The position numbers and the translations under genes were made by a program. From Phlebopus portentosus (taxonomy: Eukaryota; Basidiomycota; Agaricomycetes; Boletales; Boletinellaceae), in contig JAYXKI010000008.1 of NCBI GenBank assembly GCA_037892935.1, forward strand, positions 930,001 to 994,000: 64,000 nucleotides of DNA, given 5' to 3'. Shown here one piece after another: positions 34,344 to 45,912 of the stretch. The notes beneath the pieces were generated by a model. That model was not told where the DNA came from and searched no databases. It saw nothing but the letters and a program-made list of their open reading frames with translations. The first letter of the stretch is position 1; the number at the start of each line of letters is the position of its first letter.

Positions 34344-34370
34344 AGGAAGAAGTGTCAGATCAGGGGGGAG
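30752..34370 (+). mobile_element. E6: inverted copia segment, gag zinc knuckle to polypurine tract, protease deleted
   Basis: Plus-strand order: gag from ISSQGVTCTFCG (zinc knuckle CX2CX4HX4C) to ALDYTN; a 296-bp deletion removing protease, joined at a CCATTCACC direct repeat; integrase 31,000-31,944; Pro-rich linker; RT with YVDD (33,380); RNase H to the stop at 34,343; polypurine tract CAGGGGGGAG. E6 begins GCTTA where the oppositely oriented E7 ends GCCTA, a 5-bp duplication of one gag site. Confidence 0.88.
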
Positions 34371-34622
34371 TGTTAGAAGTGTGATTCTGACACTCTTAGT
34401 ATTTTGTAGTTTATTATTCTGTTTATATTCTTCCTTATGTCCGCTTTCTTGATCATGTGATGCTTATGTAATCTCCTGTAAAAGCGGCACAGTCCATTGG
34501 TGAGTACTCTACATTAAGTGTACTCACCACTGGACTCAGATATGTAGTTAGACTGCTAATATACATCAAGTGTACTCACTACTGGACTCAGTGGTCCCTT
34601 GCTGGATTTGTGTGATCTAACA
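34371..34622 (+). repeat. L7: copia LTR, plus orientation
   Basis: 252 bp, TGTTAGAAG...GATCTAACA. 3' LTR of E6. Its U5 terminus is joined to gag of E7 at TAGGC (sense GCCTA), the other copy of the 5-bp duplication seen at 30,752. Confidence 0.92.
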
Positions 34623-36466
34623 TAGGCTTTACAGCACTACTAGTGGATGTAAACATGGCCTGGGGCTGAAGCTGAATGCACTCTTGATGGTTCTGCTGCT
34701 CTTAGGCAAATGCCTCCTTAAGGTTATTCCACTTGAATTCCTTTATAAGGAGCACTGCAGAGCGAAAGGAAGCATAGTCCTTAGGAAGAGCACGAATCAG
34801 ATATGCATATGCAAGCTCATTCTCAAACTCCTCAAGTTTGAGAGTGCTAGAATGAGTGCTTCTGATCTTGTGCAATGCTAGCTCAACCCTGCTCACCAGA
34901 TTGGTGAGGGACTCATCTTCCTTCATGGTGATGTTGAAGAACTCATCATAGACATTAAAGCGTACAGCTGGGTTGTTCTGCTCATTGATCTTCTGAAGCT
35001 CAGTCCACATCTTGACTGGATCATCCATGTAGTCCTGCACCATAACCTGCATGCTATGCTCAATTCTCTGATAGATCAGGCCTGCAGCTTGCTCAGCCTT
35101 CTCTTCCCAGAGCTAGACAGCCTCTGCTGGAGCACTAGGCTTAGCTTCCTAACCAGAGGTCAGGTGCCACAACTTCTTGACTTGAAGTGCAGCATGCATA
35201 TCATGCTTCCAGACAGAGTAATTGCTGTCATTAAGCTTGGTGATAGTGGATAGCGTCTTAGAGATGATAGGATCAGACATGATAGTTGAAATGAGGTGTG
35301 AATGAGAGTGGACAGATGATGCTTAGAAGAAATAAGCAGTGAGGGAGCAATGAGGGAGAGAGCGCTAACAAATTTATGCCTGGAGGTGACAGATCAATGC
35401 CAACCAGTGCAGTCTTCTACAGTCACTGAAGTATACACAGATTTGCCGCAAAACAGTGCTGGTCTATTGGTCTGGTAAGACCCTGCAGGCACCGCTAACT
35501 GAGAGAGGCTCTAGGCTTAAGTAGACACTCAAAGAGTGACTACAACTAGTGAACTAAGGCCGGGCAGGCAAGCTTCACAGTCTGTAGGCTAGGCTGATCC
35601 AACAACAGTGATGGAGCCACACACCAATTAACATCAGAGCTGCCAGATACAAAATACAGTGCAGAGAGGGAACAGATAGGCAGAATGGTGTGCAAATTGG
35701 CAGCAGATAAAGGACAACGAGCGGAATCGAACGGTGCAAAGAGCATGCAGATCAGATCAGCAGATCAGTAGCAATCAACAATTTTTGTCAGCACAAGAAA
35801 AGCCCACAGTGCAGTTAAACTGCGGCCGCTCAAGCTGAAACTTGGTGGAAGTATGCACAGGTATGGGAGCCGTATGCACACCAAAGGGCGTCTGGATCGG
35901 ATTAGCGGTTGCCGAGAAAATCGAAAGTTGCTAAAATAGGATACAAAATAAAGATCCTTCAATAAGTCAGCGAGTTCTTGACCGATTTGGCTGAAACTTT
36001 GCGGCAGGGGACGAGAAAATAGGCAAAACAGACGTGCTAAATTTTGTGAGAAATGGATCAGCGGTTCACCTGGGATAGGCAATACAACTTTGAAAATAGC
36101 CAAAAGTGATAGGGCTATAGCGGTGTCAAATCATGACAGATCAGGCTGAAACTCGGCAGGACAGTAGGCCCATATGGGCCAAGTAAACGTGCCAAAGGGC
36201 GTCAAAAACAACTAGACAGTTGGGGAGCAATCAAGCAGCGGAGTTTGGGGGAGATTTGGCACTAATAAAGGCCAAAGAAGAAGGCAGAGGGCTCTGGGAC
36301 TGTGGAAACTGCGCAGAAGGGTGCAGAAGATAATGGAAACACTAGGAACACACCAAAAGGCCAGTCCAAAACACCAAAAGCTTCTCTGACAACAGTAGCA
36401 GCTCTTCAAACTTAAAAAACTCAAAAATGCGGCAGTGCAGACAGCTAGAGCTCAAGGCTCATAACC
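34623..36466 (-). mobile_element. E7: copia 5' arm (gag N-terminal part, leader, primer site), opposite to E6
   Basis: Minus-strand gag from ~35,282 down to the AAGCC/CTA break at 34,623. The open part 34,702-35,052 (116 codons) begins at MQVMVQDYMDDPVK; the upstream start region carries stops (W to stop at ~35,115, Q to stop at ~35,150). The leader is at 35,283-36,455 and the primer site GGTTATGAGCC next to L8. Together E6 and E7 make one element split at a single gag site and inverted. Confidence 0.85.
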
Positions 36467-37708
36467 TGTTAGATCACACAAATCTAGCAAGAGACCACTG
36501 AGTCCAGTAGTAAGTACACTTGATGTATATTAGCAGTCTAACTACATACCTGAGTCCAGTGGTGAGTACACTTGATGTAGAGTACTTACCAATGGACTGT
36601 GCCGCTTTTACAGGAGATTACATAAGCATCACATGATCAAGAAAGCGGACATAAGGAAGAATATAAATGGTGACTGGCAATCCCCATGTAAAAATGTTTA
36701 TTCCCACGGGCCCCGGCATCACATGCCGATGAGATGCCGCGACTCGCTTATTCTCCACTTTTTGAGTCTGACTTACCATGCATACAAAGACCTGTACCAC
36801 ACATAGTTATGGCCAGAAAAATTCTGATTTGTGCATTTCTGAGCTGGTGGTATATATTGTATTGAAAATATCAAAAATTTTCTGAAAAATGAGTGAGATA
36901 CAGCATAGTCACAAGCAATATTGAAAGAACCAAGCAAATCCTTGAAAATTTTTTTTCAACAATTTGAAGATTAGGACCATAAAATACCAATGAAGCATTT
37001 CTGGTGATGATTCTTGGTTGCGATCGAGCGAAGGAGAATTATCTTCTTGAGGGATGAAGAGTTAGAAAAGGAAATTATCGGTCATGTGACTTGAACTTTC
37101 ATGGTGAAAGTGCTTGAATTGACATATACCGGACAAGAAACAATTTCTTCTGACATAAATATAGTACATATATACATACAATAAGGTTTCTGGGAAAGAT
37201 GAAACTGCTTCCAGGTACTTTTTGCAATGAAATATTGAGTTTTGGAAAGACAAAAAGCCGACTCTCCCTACAATTTTTTGATGCTGCAAAAGTCTTCCAG
37301 AACCATTTCATGTGCTCATATTGAGGCATGAGAGTCCTAATTTTTCTCCTAAAGGTCTGACCATTCAAATTCAGGGAAATATAGCTTCAGTATGATCACC
37401 AGTCATAATATCTTTCATATTGGTCATGTATTTTAATGAGATAGACTGGCAAATGCCATATTATACCATTTCATCCCATTTACATATCATTATGAACTCA
37501 AAGATCCCACTTCTTGATGTTTGGGAGCGTGCATCCATCATTCAAGAAAGTGGACAACTGAGATCGACATTTTGCACCTTATATGGAAAATATAAAAGCT
37601 CCGACACAAATTTCTCGGCGCACATGTGATATAGAGAATGCCAGTCACCAATATAAACAGAACAATAAACTACAAAATACTAAGAGTGTCAGAATCACAC
37701 TTCTAACA
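36467..37708 (-). repeat. L8: copia LTR interrupted by a DNA element
   Basis: LTR parts are 36,467-36,667 and 37,651-37,708 (in all ~252 bp after removing the 983-bp insert and its duplication). 5' LTR of E7. The U3 end is fused to RNase H of E8 in plus orientation. Confidence 0.88.
36668..37650. mobile_element. 983-bp non-autonomous TIR element inside L8
   Basis: Ends TGGTGACTGGCA and TGCCAGTCACCA, a perfect 12-bp terminal inverted repeat, flanked by ATATAAA on both sides (7 bp; 8 bp AATATAAA if the element ends in CC). AT-rich, with a short GC-rich stretch near 36,705-36,750. The frames inside (up to 89 codons) show no transposase motif. The target length fits 7-8-bp duplicating superfamilies such as hAT, but the terminal bases are not diagnostic. 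Confidence 0.75.
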
Positions 37709-38172
37709 CAGCCCTTTGTCACTTTATCTACCACTGAAGCAGAGTATATTGCTGCTGTCAGTGCAGGACAAGAAATTATGTGGCTGAGAAATCTGTTCAC
37801 AGAATTTGGCTACAAGTTTGATGCACCTTCCTCTCTGTACATTGATAACTAGTCTGCTCTGTCTATGGCAAACAATCCTGAGCATCATAGATGTATAAAA
37901 CACCTAGATCTGCACTTTTACTAGTTAAGAGATGTTGTAGAGGCTGGCCATATTAATGTGCATTACTTGCCTACTCAGACCATGCCAGCTGACATCATGA
38001 CCAAGGTACTTAGTAGAGTGAAGATGCAGGAGATGTGTAAAATGCTAGGATTGAAATGAGGTGTATTACACTATATGATATATGTCACTCATGTAGATGT
38101 GTACACATCTGTGACACATCACACATTGTCATATATGTGACATATATGTGATAGAGGTGTCAGATCAGGGGG
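37709..38172 (+). pseudogene. E8: copia RNase H 3' end with polypurine tract
   Basis: Starts at QPFVTLSTTEAEYIAAVSAG directly after L8 and runs to KMLGLK near 38,060. One stop (DNQS to DN*S). Then a 90-bp palindromic insert and a short polypurine tract CAGGGGG before L9. Confidence 0.8.
38064..38153. mobile_element. 90-bp palindromic mini-insert
   Basis: Absent from all other copies at this site. Flanked by GAGGTG at 38,058-38,063 and 38,154-38,159. Ends TATTACACTATATG and CATATATGTGATA are imperfect inverted repeats; inside lies GATGTGTACACATC, a perfect 14-bp palindrome. Looks like a tiny foldback element. Confidence 0.5.
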
Positions 38173-38371
38173 TGTTAGAAGTGTGATCCTGACACTGTTA
38201 CTATTTTTTATTTATTGTTCTGTTTATATTCTTTATTATATCTGCTTTCTTGATCATGTGATACTTATATAATCTTCTATAAAAGTGGTGCAGTCCATTG
38301 GTGAGTACTCTACATCAAGTGTACTTACCACTGGACTTAATAGTCCCTTGCTGGATTTGTGTGATCTAACA
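38173..38371 (+). repeat. L9: short copia LTR, 199 bp
   Basis: Lacks one of the two internal GTACTCACCACTGGACTCA-type repeats and the ~53 bp between them. U5 end is joined to RNase H of E9. Confidence 0.85.
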
Positions 38372-38842
38372 AACTATGGAGAAAATGAGGATAACAGATG
38401 GTTCACAAGTAGGATAGTTGTCAAGATGAGAACTGGTGCAATGAGCTGGGCTAGCAAGTTGCAGCCCTTTGTCACTCTGTCCACCACTAAAGCAGAATAT
38501 ATTGCTGCTATTAGTGTAGGACAAAAGATTATATAACTGAGAAATCTCTTTATAGAGTTTAGCTACAAATTTAGTTTGATGCAACTTCCTCCTTGTACAT
38601 AAACAACTAGTCTGCTCTATTTATGATAAACGATCCTGAGCATTATAGATGTATGAAATATCTAAATCTGTGCTTCTACTAGTTGAGAGATGTTGTAGAG
38701 GCTAGTCATATCAAAGTGCATTACTTGCCCACTCAGACCATGCCAGCAGACATTATGACCAAAGCACTAAGTAGAGTAAAGGTGCAGGAAATGTGTAGGA
38801 TGCTGGAATTATGTTGAAGGAAGAAGTTAGATCAGGGAGGAG
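38372..38842 (+). pseudogene. E9: copia RNase H 3' end, decayed
   Basis: Starts at the CDADHGGNEDNR region, open 38,285-38,536 (83 codons including LTR-derived start: QPFVTLSTTKAEYIAAISVG), then stops, and ends in an AGGGAGGAG purine tract at L10. Confidence 0.75.
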
Positions 38843-39055
38843 TGTTAGAAGTGTGATCCTAACACTCTTACTATTTTGTAACTCTTACTATTTTGTAATT
38901 TATTATTCTATTTATATTCTTTCTATTGTCCGCTTTTTTGATCATGTGATGCTTATATAATCTCCTGTAAAAGCAGCACAGTCCATTAGTAAGTACTCTA
39001 CATTAAGTGTACTTACCACTGGACTCAGTGGTCCTTTGCTAAATTTGTGTGTTCA
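38843..39055 (+). repeat. L10: decayed short copia LTR
   Basis: TGTTAGAAGTGTGATCC start, one internal repeat only, a 17-bp ACTCTTACTATTTTGTA tandem duplication near 38,870-38,900, and a degraded U5 end (GTGTGTTCAAA). Confidence 0.75.
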
Positions 39056-39549
39056 AATAATGCCCTCTGCAAGTGTTCTGTTAGTATACTGTGCAACATC
39101 ATTCTGATGAGGTTCATCTCTAATAGTGTGCTGTCTATGAATACCTGTAGTAATAGAGAACTGATCCCATTCCTTAGACACATACTCTCCACCTTTATCA
39201 TCACAACTAGCTTTGATCTTCACTCCTAACTGGTTCTCTGTATAGGCCTTAAATTACTTGAAGGCAGCAAATGCATCACTCTTCTTCTTTAATAGGAGAA
39301 CAGCTCAGTAGCAGCTATAATCATCAATGAAGATGACCCAGTATTTGAAGTCATGTCTGGACTAGACAGACATTAGACCATAAATATCAGAGTGAATCAA
39401 TTAAAGGAGACCAAAAGCTCTGTGAGATACAAGTTTAGAGATATTAGACCTGTACTGCTTGCTAGCAATGCAAGATTTACAGATAGGATTTGGAGTACTT
39501 TTGGACTTGACTAACTCCTCAATTATTAATCTGTTCACATCACTATGAT
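39056..39549 (-). pseudogene. E10 left part: decayed copia integrase fragment
   Basis: Minus-strand integrase from about ANRTLAEGI back to the pre-integrase region (near NRLMTEELV). Numerous stops. Continues after the nested E11 at 48,960, with target duplication ATGAT (39,545-39,549) and ATAAT (48,960-48,964). Confidence 0.75.
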
Positions 39550-39801
39550 TGTTAAAAGTGTAATTCTGACACTCTTAGTATTTTGTAGTTTATTATTCTG
39601 TTTATATTCTTCCTTATGTCTGCTTTCTTGATCATGTGATGCTTATATAATCTTCTATAAAAGTGATACAGTCTATTAGTGAGTACTCTATATCAAATAT
39701 ACTCACTACTGAATTTAAATATGTAGTTAGACTGCTAATCTACATCAAGTGTACCTACCACTAGACTCAGTGGTCTCTTGCTAGATTTGTGTGATCTAAC
39801 A
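39550..39801 (+). repeat. L11: 5' LTR of E11
   Basis: 252 bp, decayed start TGTTAAAAG. It shares many private changes with L12 (GTGATACAGTCTATTAGTGAG, ACTGAATTTAAATATG), showing the two are a pair from one insertion or its conversion. Confidence 0.9.
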
Positions 39802-40991
39802 GGTTATGAGCCTTAAGCTCTAGCTGTCTGCACTGCCATATTTTTGAGTTTTTAGAGTTTTTAGAGAGCTGCTGCTATTGTCAGAGAAGCTTTTAGTATT
39901 CTAGACTGGCCTTTTGGTGTGTTCCTAGTGTTTCCATCATCTTCTGCACCCTTCTGTGCAGTTTCCACAGTCCCAGAGCCCTCTGCCTTCTTCTTTGGCC
40001 TTTATTAGTGCCAAATCTCCTCAAAACTCCACTGCTTGATTGCTCCACAACCGTCAAGCCGTTTTTGACGCCCTTTGGCACATTTACTCAGCTCATATAG
40101 ACCTACTGTCCTGTCGAGTTTCAGCTTGATCTGTCATGATTTGACACCACTATAGCCCTATCACTTTTGACTATTTTCAAAGTTGCATTGCCTATCCCAG
40201 GTGAACCGATAATCCGTTTCTCACGGAATTTGATACGTCTATTTGGCCTACTTCCTTGTCCCCTGTCGCGAAGTTTCAGCCAAATCGGTCAAGAACTTGC
40301 TGACTTATTAAAGGATCTTAATTTTATACTTTATTTTGGCAACTTTCGATTTTCTCGGCAACCGCTAATTCAATCTAGACGCCTTTTAGTGTGCATATGG
40401 CTCCTATATCTGTGCATACTTCCACCAAGTTTCAGTTTGATCAGCTGCGGTTTAACTGAGCTGTGGATTTTTCTTATGTTAACAAAAATTGTTAATTGCT
40501 GCCGATCTGCTGATCTGATCTGTATGCTCTTTACACCGTTCAATTCCGCTTGTTGTCCTCTATCTGTGTGCCATTTGCACACTGTTTTGCCCAGCCGTTC
40601 CCTCTCTGCACTGCATTTTGTATCTAGCAGCTCTGGTGTTAATTAGTATATAGCTCCATCACTGTTCTTGGATCAGCCTAGCCTACAGACTGTGAAGCTT
40701 GCCTGCCTGGCCTTAGTTTGCTGGTTTTAGTCACTCTTTGAGTGTCTACTTATGCCTAGAGCCTCTCTCAGTTAGCGGTACCTGCAGAGTCTTAGCAGAC
40801 TAACAGACCAGCACTGCCTTACAACAAATCTGTGTATACTTCAGTAACTGTAGAAGACTGCACTGGTTGGCATTGATCTGTCACCTCCAGACATAAATTT
40901 GTTAGCGCTCTCTCCCTCATTGCTCCCTCACTGCTTATTTCTTCTAAGCATCATCTGTCCACTCTCATTCACACCTCATTTCAACTATCAT
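39802..40991 (+). other. E11 leader with primer binding site
   Basis: Begins GGTTATGAGCC (primer site) and is homologous over its whole length to the E4 leader in inverse orientation. A 159-codon sense frame at 40,167-40,646 corresponds to the leader frames of E1 and E5, but has no recognisable domain. Confidence 0.75.
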
Positions 40992-43465
40992 GTCTGATCC
41001 TATCATCTCTAAGACGCTATCCACTATCACTAAGCTTAATGACAGCAATTACTCTGTCTGGAAGCATGATATGCATGCTGCACTTCAAGTCAAGAAGTTG
41101 TGGCGTCTGACCTCTAGTCAGGAAGCTAAGCCTAGTGCCCTAGCAGAGGCTGTCCAGCTTTAGGAAGAGAAGGCTAAGCAAGCTGCAGGCCTGATCTATC
41201 AGAGAATTGAGCATAGTATGCAGGTTATGGTGCAGGACTATATGGATGATCCAGTCAAGATGTGGACTGAGCTTCAGAAGATCAATGAGTAGGACAACCC
41301 AGCTGCGCACTTTAATACCTATGATGAGTTCTTTAATATCACCAAGAAGGAAGATGAGTCTCTCACTAATTTAATAAGTAGGGTTGAGCTAGCACTACAC
41401 AAGATCAGAAGCACTCATTCTAGCACTCTCAAACTTGAGGAGTTTGAGAATGAGCTTGCATGTGCATGTCTGATTTGTACTCTTCCTAAGGACTATGCTT
41501 CCTTTTGCTCTGCAGTACTCCTTATAAAGGAATTCAAGTAGAATAACCTTAAGGAGGCATTTGCCCAAGAGCAGCAGAACCATCAAGAGCGCATTCAGCT
41601 TCAGCCCCAGGCCATGTTTATATCCACTAGTAGTGCTGTAAAGCCTATTTCTTCTCAAGGTGTCACCTGCACCTTCTGTGGTATTTCTAAGCACACAAAG
41701 GAGAACTGCTATATACAGTAGGCAGCCTCTAAGGATGCACATGTCAGAGCTAAGAGGAACAGGAAAGAGAAGAGGAGAAAGGGCAGAAAGGGCCAGAAGG
41801 CCCATGTTGCTTAACAAGATGAATCTGCTGAATCTGCTGAATTTGCTGGCAATGCAAGTGCTTTTGACTACACCAATCACCATTCATCATAACAAGATGC
41901 TTTTTCATCATCATAGAACAGTTCTTTTCACTGCAAACATCACCTCTAACAATGCAGCAACTCTCAATAGTCACATTGTTCCTACTATTGCTTATGCTGT
42001 ATTCACCAGCACCTGTCTGCTTGATATTATACTTTGGCACAGGTGCTTTGCACATCTCAATCATGGTGATGTTAATAGGTTGATAACTGAGGAGTTGGTC
42101 AAGGGAATGGTTGTCAAGTCTAAGAGCACTCCAGATCCTATCTGTGAACCTTGCATTGCTGGTAAGCAACACAGGTCTAATGTCTCCAAACTTGCATCTC
42201 ACAGAGCTTCTGGTCTCCTCCAATTAGTTCACTCTGATGTTCATGGTCCATTGCCTGTCCAGTCCAGACATGGCTTCAAATACTGGATCACCTTCATTGA
42301 TGATTACAGCCGCTACTGGGCTGTTCTCCCATTGAAAAAGAAGAGTGATGCATTTGCTGCCTTCAAGCAATTTAAGGCCTATGCAGAGAACCAGTTAGGA
42401 GTGAAGATCAAAGCCACTCGTGATGATAAAAGTGGAGAGTATGTGTCTAAGGAATGGGACCAGTTCTGTATTACTGTAGGCATCCACAGACAGCACACTA
42501 TTAGAGATGAACCTCATCAGAATGGTGTTGCAGAGTGTGCTAACAGGACACTTGCAGAGGGCATTACTACTATGCTTAATGAAGCACACCTGCCCTCTAG
42601 CTTCTGGTGGGATACAGTGGCAGCATTTGTACATGTACACAACTGCTCTCCTACCTCTGCTGTGTCTGCCAGTACACCCTATGAGCTCTGGTTCCAGTCA
42701 AAGCCAGATGTCTCTCACTTGCGTGTATTTGGATGCACCTCCTATGTGCTTGTAAAAAAAGATCAACATAAGCAACTGCAGTCCCACACACAGAAATGTG
42801 TGTTTCTAGGCTACTCCTCTAATTATAAAGGCTAGTTGTTCTGGAATCCACTTACCAGGAAGGAAGTCATTAGTGACTCTGCTCAATTTGATGAGAGAGT
42901 CTTCCCTAGTACATCTAGAAACCCAGTTGACTTGAGTGTGAATGTGTCTACACAAATAGAAGACCTGCCAGAACAGGAGGGAGTAGAGGATGCTATTGAT
43001 GTTCTGCCAGCTCCTCCTCCTCCATCTGCTCCTGTGCATCCAGCAGATCCTCTTATGCCTACACCTACACCTACACCTAGTCCTCCACCCAATCCATCAT
43101 CTAGTCCTCCTTTACACAGTTCCTCACATCATCCTCCTTTACTAACTACTCATCCACCAAAGTGTAAACACACTACTTCACCACTGCTATCTGAGCAGGC
43201 CTCAAAGAAACAAAGGCCTGCTTCTCCCTGATGGCCAGATCTAATGTGGAGACCTATTAGACGTCATACCACTAGCTGGTGGGATGTAGACTATGTTGGA
43301 CAGCACCTTCCCAGATATATGTCAGGCTCCCCTATTCCACCACAGCGCTTCAACTTCAACTCAGCAGAGCCAACTGCACCTGACACTACTTCTGATACTA
43401 ACTCTGCAGCTCAGCCAGATATTATAGAGCAGCCAGAGTAGGATATTGAGATGAACAGTAGATGC

Positions 43466-44097
43466 CTGTCCGTAAGGAATCTAGTACCTAATACCAGACC
43501 CAGATCACTAGACTGAGGGCCAAGCCAAATTCTTAGTCACCCTGGGAGAGCACTAGACTGGGGGGATCTGAGGAGAGGGGGTACCTCCCTCCCCAGACTG
43601 CATGAGAGCACCAGATGACCTTGATTCAGGGTCCGCCTTCCTAATATGGGTGATTATACAAAAAAATGATGTTACGTGGTCAGTTGTTTTGTTCTGTTGC
43701 TGTGACATGTGCATCTGTGCATTTAGACGTATTGTGACTTATTGTTTTACCACTACCATCACCACTCTTCCCCTTCCACTGTCCACTCTCTGCCCCTCAT
43801 GCCTCACCTACCAGGTAAACACAATTTCTGAGGGTTACAGCAACTCAACTGGATTGTCTCTACCATCTTTTTCTCTGAATCCTGGACATATTTATTGCTC
43901 AATTTATTTGATTTGGAAACTCTGACAATTGAACACAACATGAAGATGGATCCGAGACTTGCAGGGTACCGGGACAAAGAGGTGCATAAATTTACTGATT
44001 TATTCATCCTATTGTAAACTCATCCTACTATATATTTAGAACACTTTTGCACCATCATAGTCATTTTTGTCCTAGGGCTCCTTCCTAATGCCGAGAC
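43466..44097. other. Subterminal region of the Harbinger-like element
   Basis: No gene is called. The 107-codon plus frame at 43,602-43,925 has no motif and lies upstream of the SANT-like gene start. Confidence 0.4.
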
Positions 44098-45580
44098 AGC
44101 CTCTCATACTATGGCCAGCTCCCCACCCACAGCCCCTATCCCTCCCATTACAGGCTCTTGACACGGTGATGACCTATTCACCAAACTACAGCCTTTCTTA
44201 TAGTGGAGAATCTTATCCAATACATCTTAATTAGTAAGTGGCCTTCTTTATAATGTTCTTCACAAACTGCACATTGTTCATCATTATCTGTTATTTTTAA
44301 TTCAATACTGATGTAAATTTCTGCAGTGATGATATGTACACTTCTGAGCCAGTGCAATGCATACTGCTATGACCTGAGCCTCCTACAGGTCCACTACTCA
44401 CACCTCGCCTAACACCTTCCACACCCATGCAATTTGACCAGATGCACTACGCATCTTCTAATGAAGCCAGCAATCACGCAATGTCTACCTTTCAAGAGGA
44501 CCACACCATCTCCTCAAAAGACAAAGGCAAGATGGCACGTCGACTTGAGATAAGTGATGTGGAGGAAGAGATCACTTCTGCAGTCTATACAGTGCACTAC
44601 AAAGAAGCAGAAGACGGAGACTAGAACGAAGAAGAAGAAAATGAAGAATACTGAAGATGCGAAGACTGGCAGGCTGGGAGGCTCTAAGGATTTTACGATC
44701 AGAGAATGTGTCCGTCTTATTGATATTTGGGCTGACAAACTGCCAGCTGGTGGAAAAGAGGTGCAGAAGTGTGCAGATATGTACAACATTTGAGCAAAGA
44801 CTCATGGGCTTGTAGAGCACACAGCAAAGACACTAAAGAATAAGATGAAGAAGGTAAGTTTTAATTCTTTTCTCACATTATCCTGATGAAAAATAAACTT
44901 TTTTCTCATCTTGAAGATTGCCAAGATGAAGATGCTAACTGGCAGTCTCGAGATGGCAGGCTACATTGAGAAGGCCAAGAGCATTGAACACCGAGTTTGC
45001 AAATAAACATCTACTGCTAATGTTAGTGATTCCGACGATGTTAGTGTAGAGACACTCTCATCCAGTTCTGATTCGGACAATGAAGAGATGCAGCTAGTAA
45101 GTAAAATTTTACTTCGTTTTATTGCAAAATACAAATATATCATTTGATAAGAAATCAACTGCCACTACTACATCTTCACGATGTCCAATAGAATGGAACA
45201 AGGGCCCAGCCAGCTGAACATGTGCAACACCAGTCAGTAATGTATGAGATGCTCTGATGACTGCATTCAGTCCTGAAGCTCAAGCCACACACGATGCAAA
45301 TAAAGTGGAGCTGCAGACCACATTAGCGCTTTTTATTAGCCAAATCAATGACCTCCGGCAGACTGTTTACGAGAAGGATAAGAAGATAAGTGAACTGGAT
45401 GGCCTACTCTTTCAGATTAGAGACAAGCTTCACTGTGCTGAGTGTCTTCTGAATAAGGCAGAGAGCGAGCATGCCTTAACAAAATTGCGCTTGGAGCTTC
45501 AGTCTCAGCGTTCAGATCATCATCTACTAGATTTGAAGAGTGGATGTAGTATACCCACATTTATTCCATCCCCACAGTGA
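44098..45580 (+). pseudogene. Harbinger Myb/SANT-like DNA-binding protein, decayed
   Basis: Proposed exons: 44,098-44,233, 44,327-44,853, 44,917-45,096, 45,192-45,580, with GTAAGT introns of 93, 63 and 95 nt ending CAG, AAG and TAG. The middle carries a basic stretch (TKKQKTETRTKKKK) and a SANT/Myb-like trihelix segment (DFTIRECVRLIDIWADKLP, KCADMYNI, LKNKMKK); the end (45,257-45,580) is a coiled coil (INDLRQTVYEKDKKISELD). Stops (LL*PEP, YNI*AKT, VCK*TS) and frame changes near 44,625 and 45,250 make it a pseudogene; several are CGA to TGA. In Harbinger elements this second protein binds DNA and imports the transposase to the nucleus. Confidence 0.65.
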
Positions 45581-45912
45581 CGTTGCAAATCTTTAAAACT
45601 CAATTCAGACTTTCAAGTTTCAGATCCGGGCCTATCGCATCATCTTTCCAGCACTTCCCCACCTCTATCTGATGATGATTGTACCCTTCACAAAGTGTAA
45701 TAGACACAACACTTAATTAACCCTTTATAGTATGGTGTTCTTATCAATATAACTCTTTTGTAGTTTACGCTACAGTATACCACTTATTGAATATTATAAG
45801 TGTTTCTGTAAAATCGACGGATCCGATCATTATTTCATATGTCATCTAGCAACGCATTGCCTAGCTTATCCCAAAACTGATCCCTTTCCTTTCAGATTGG
45901 TTCAAATTTATT

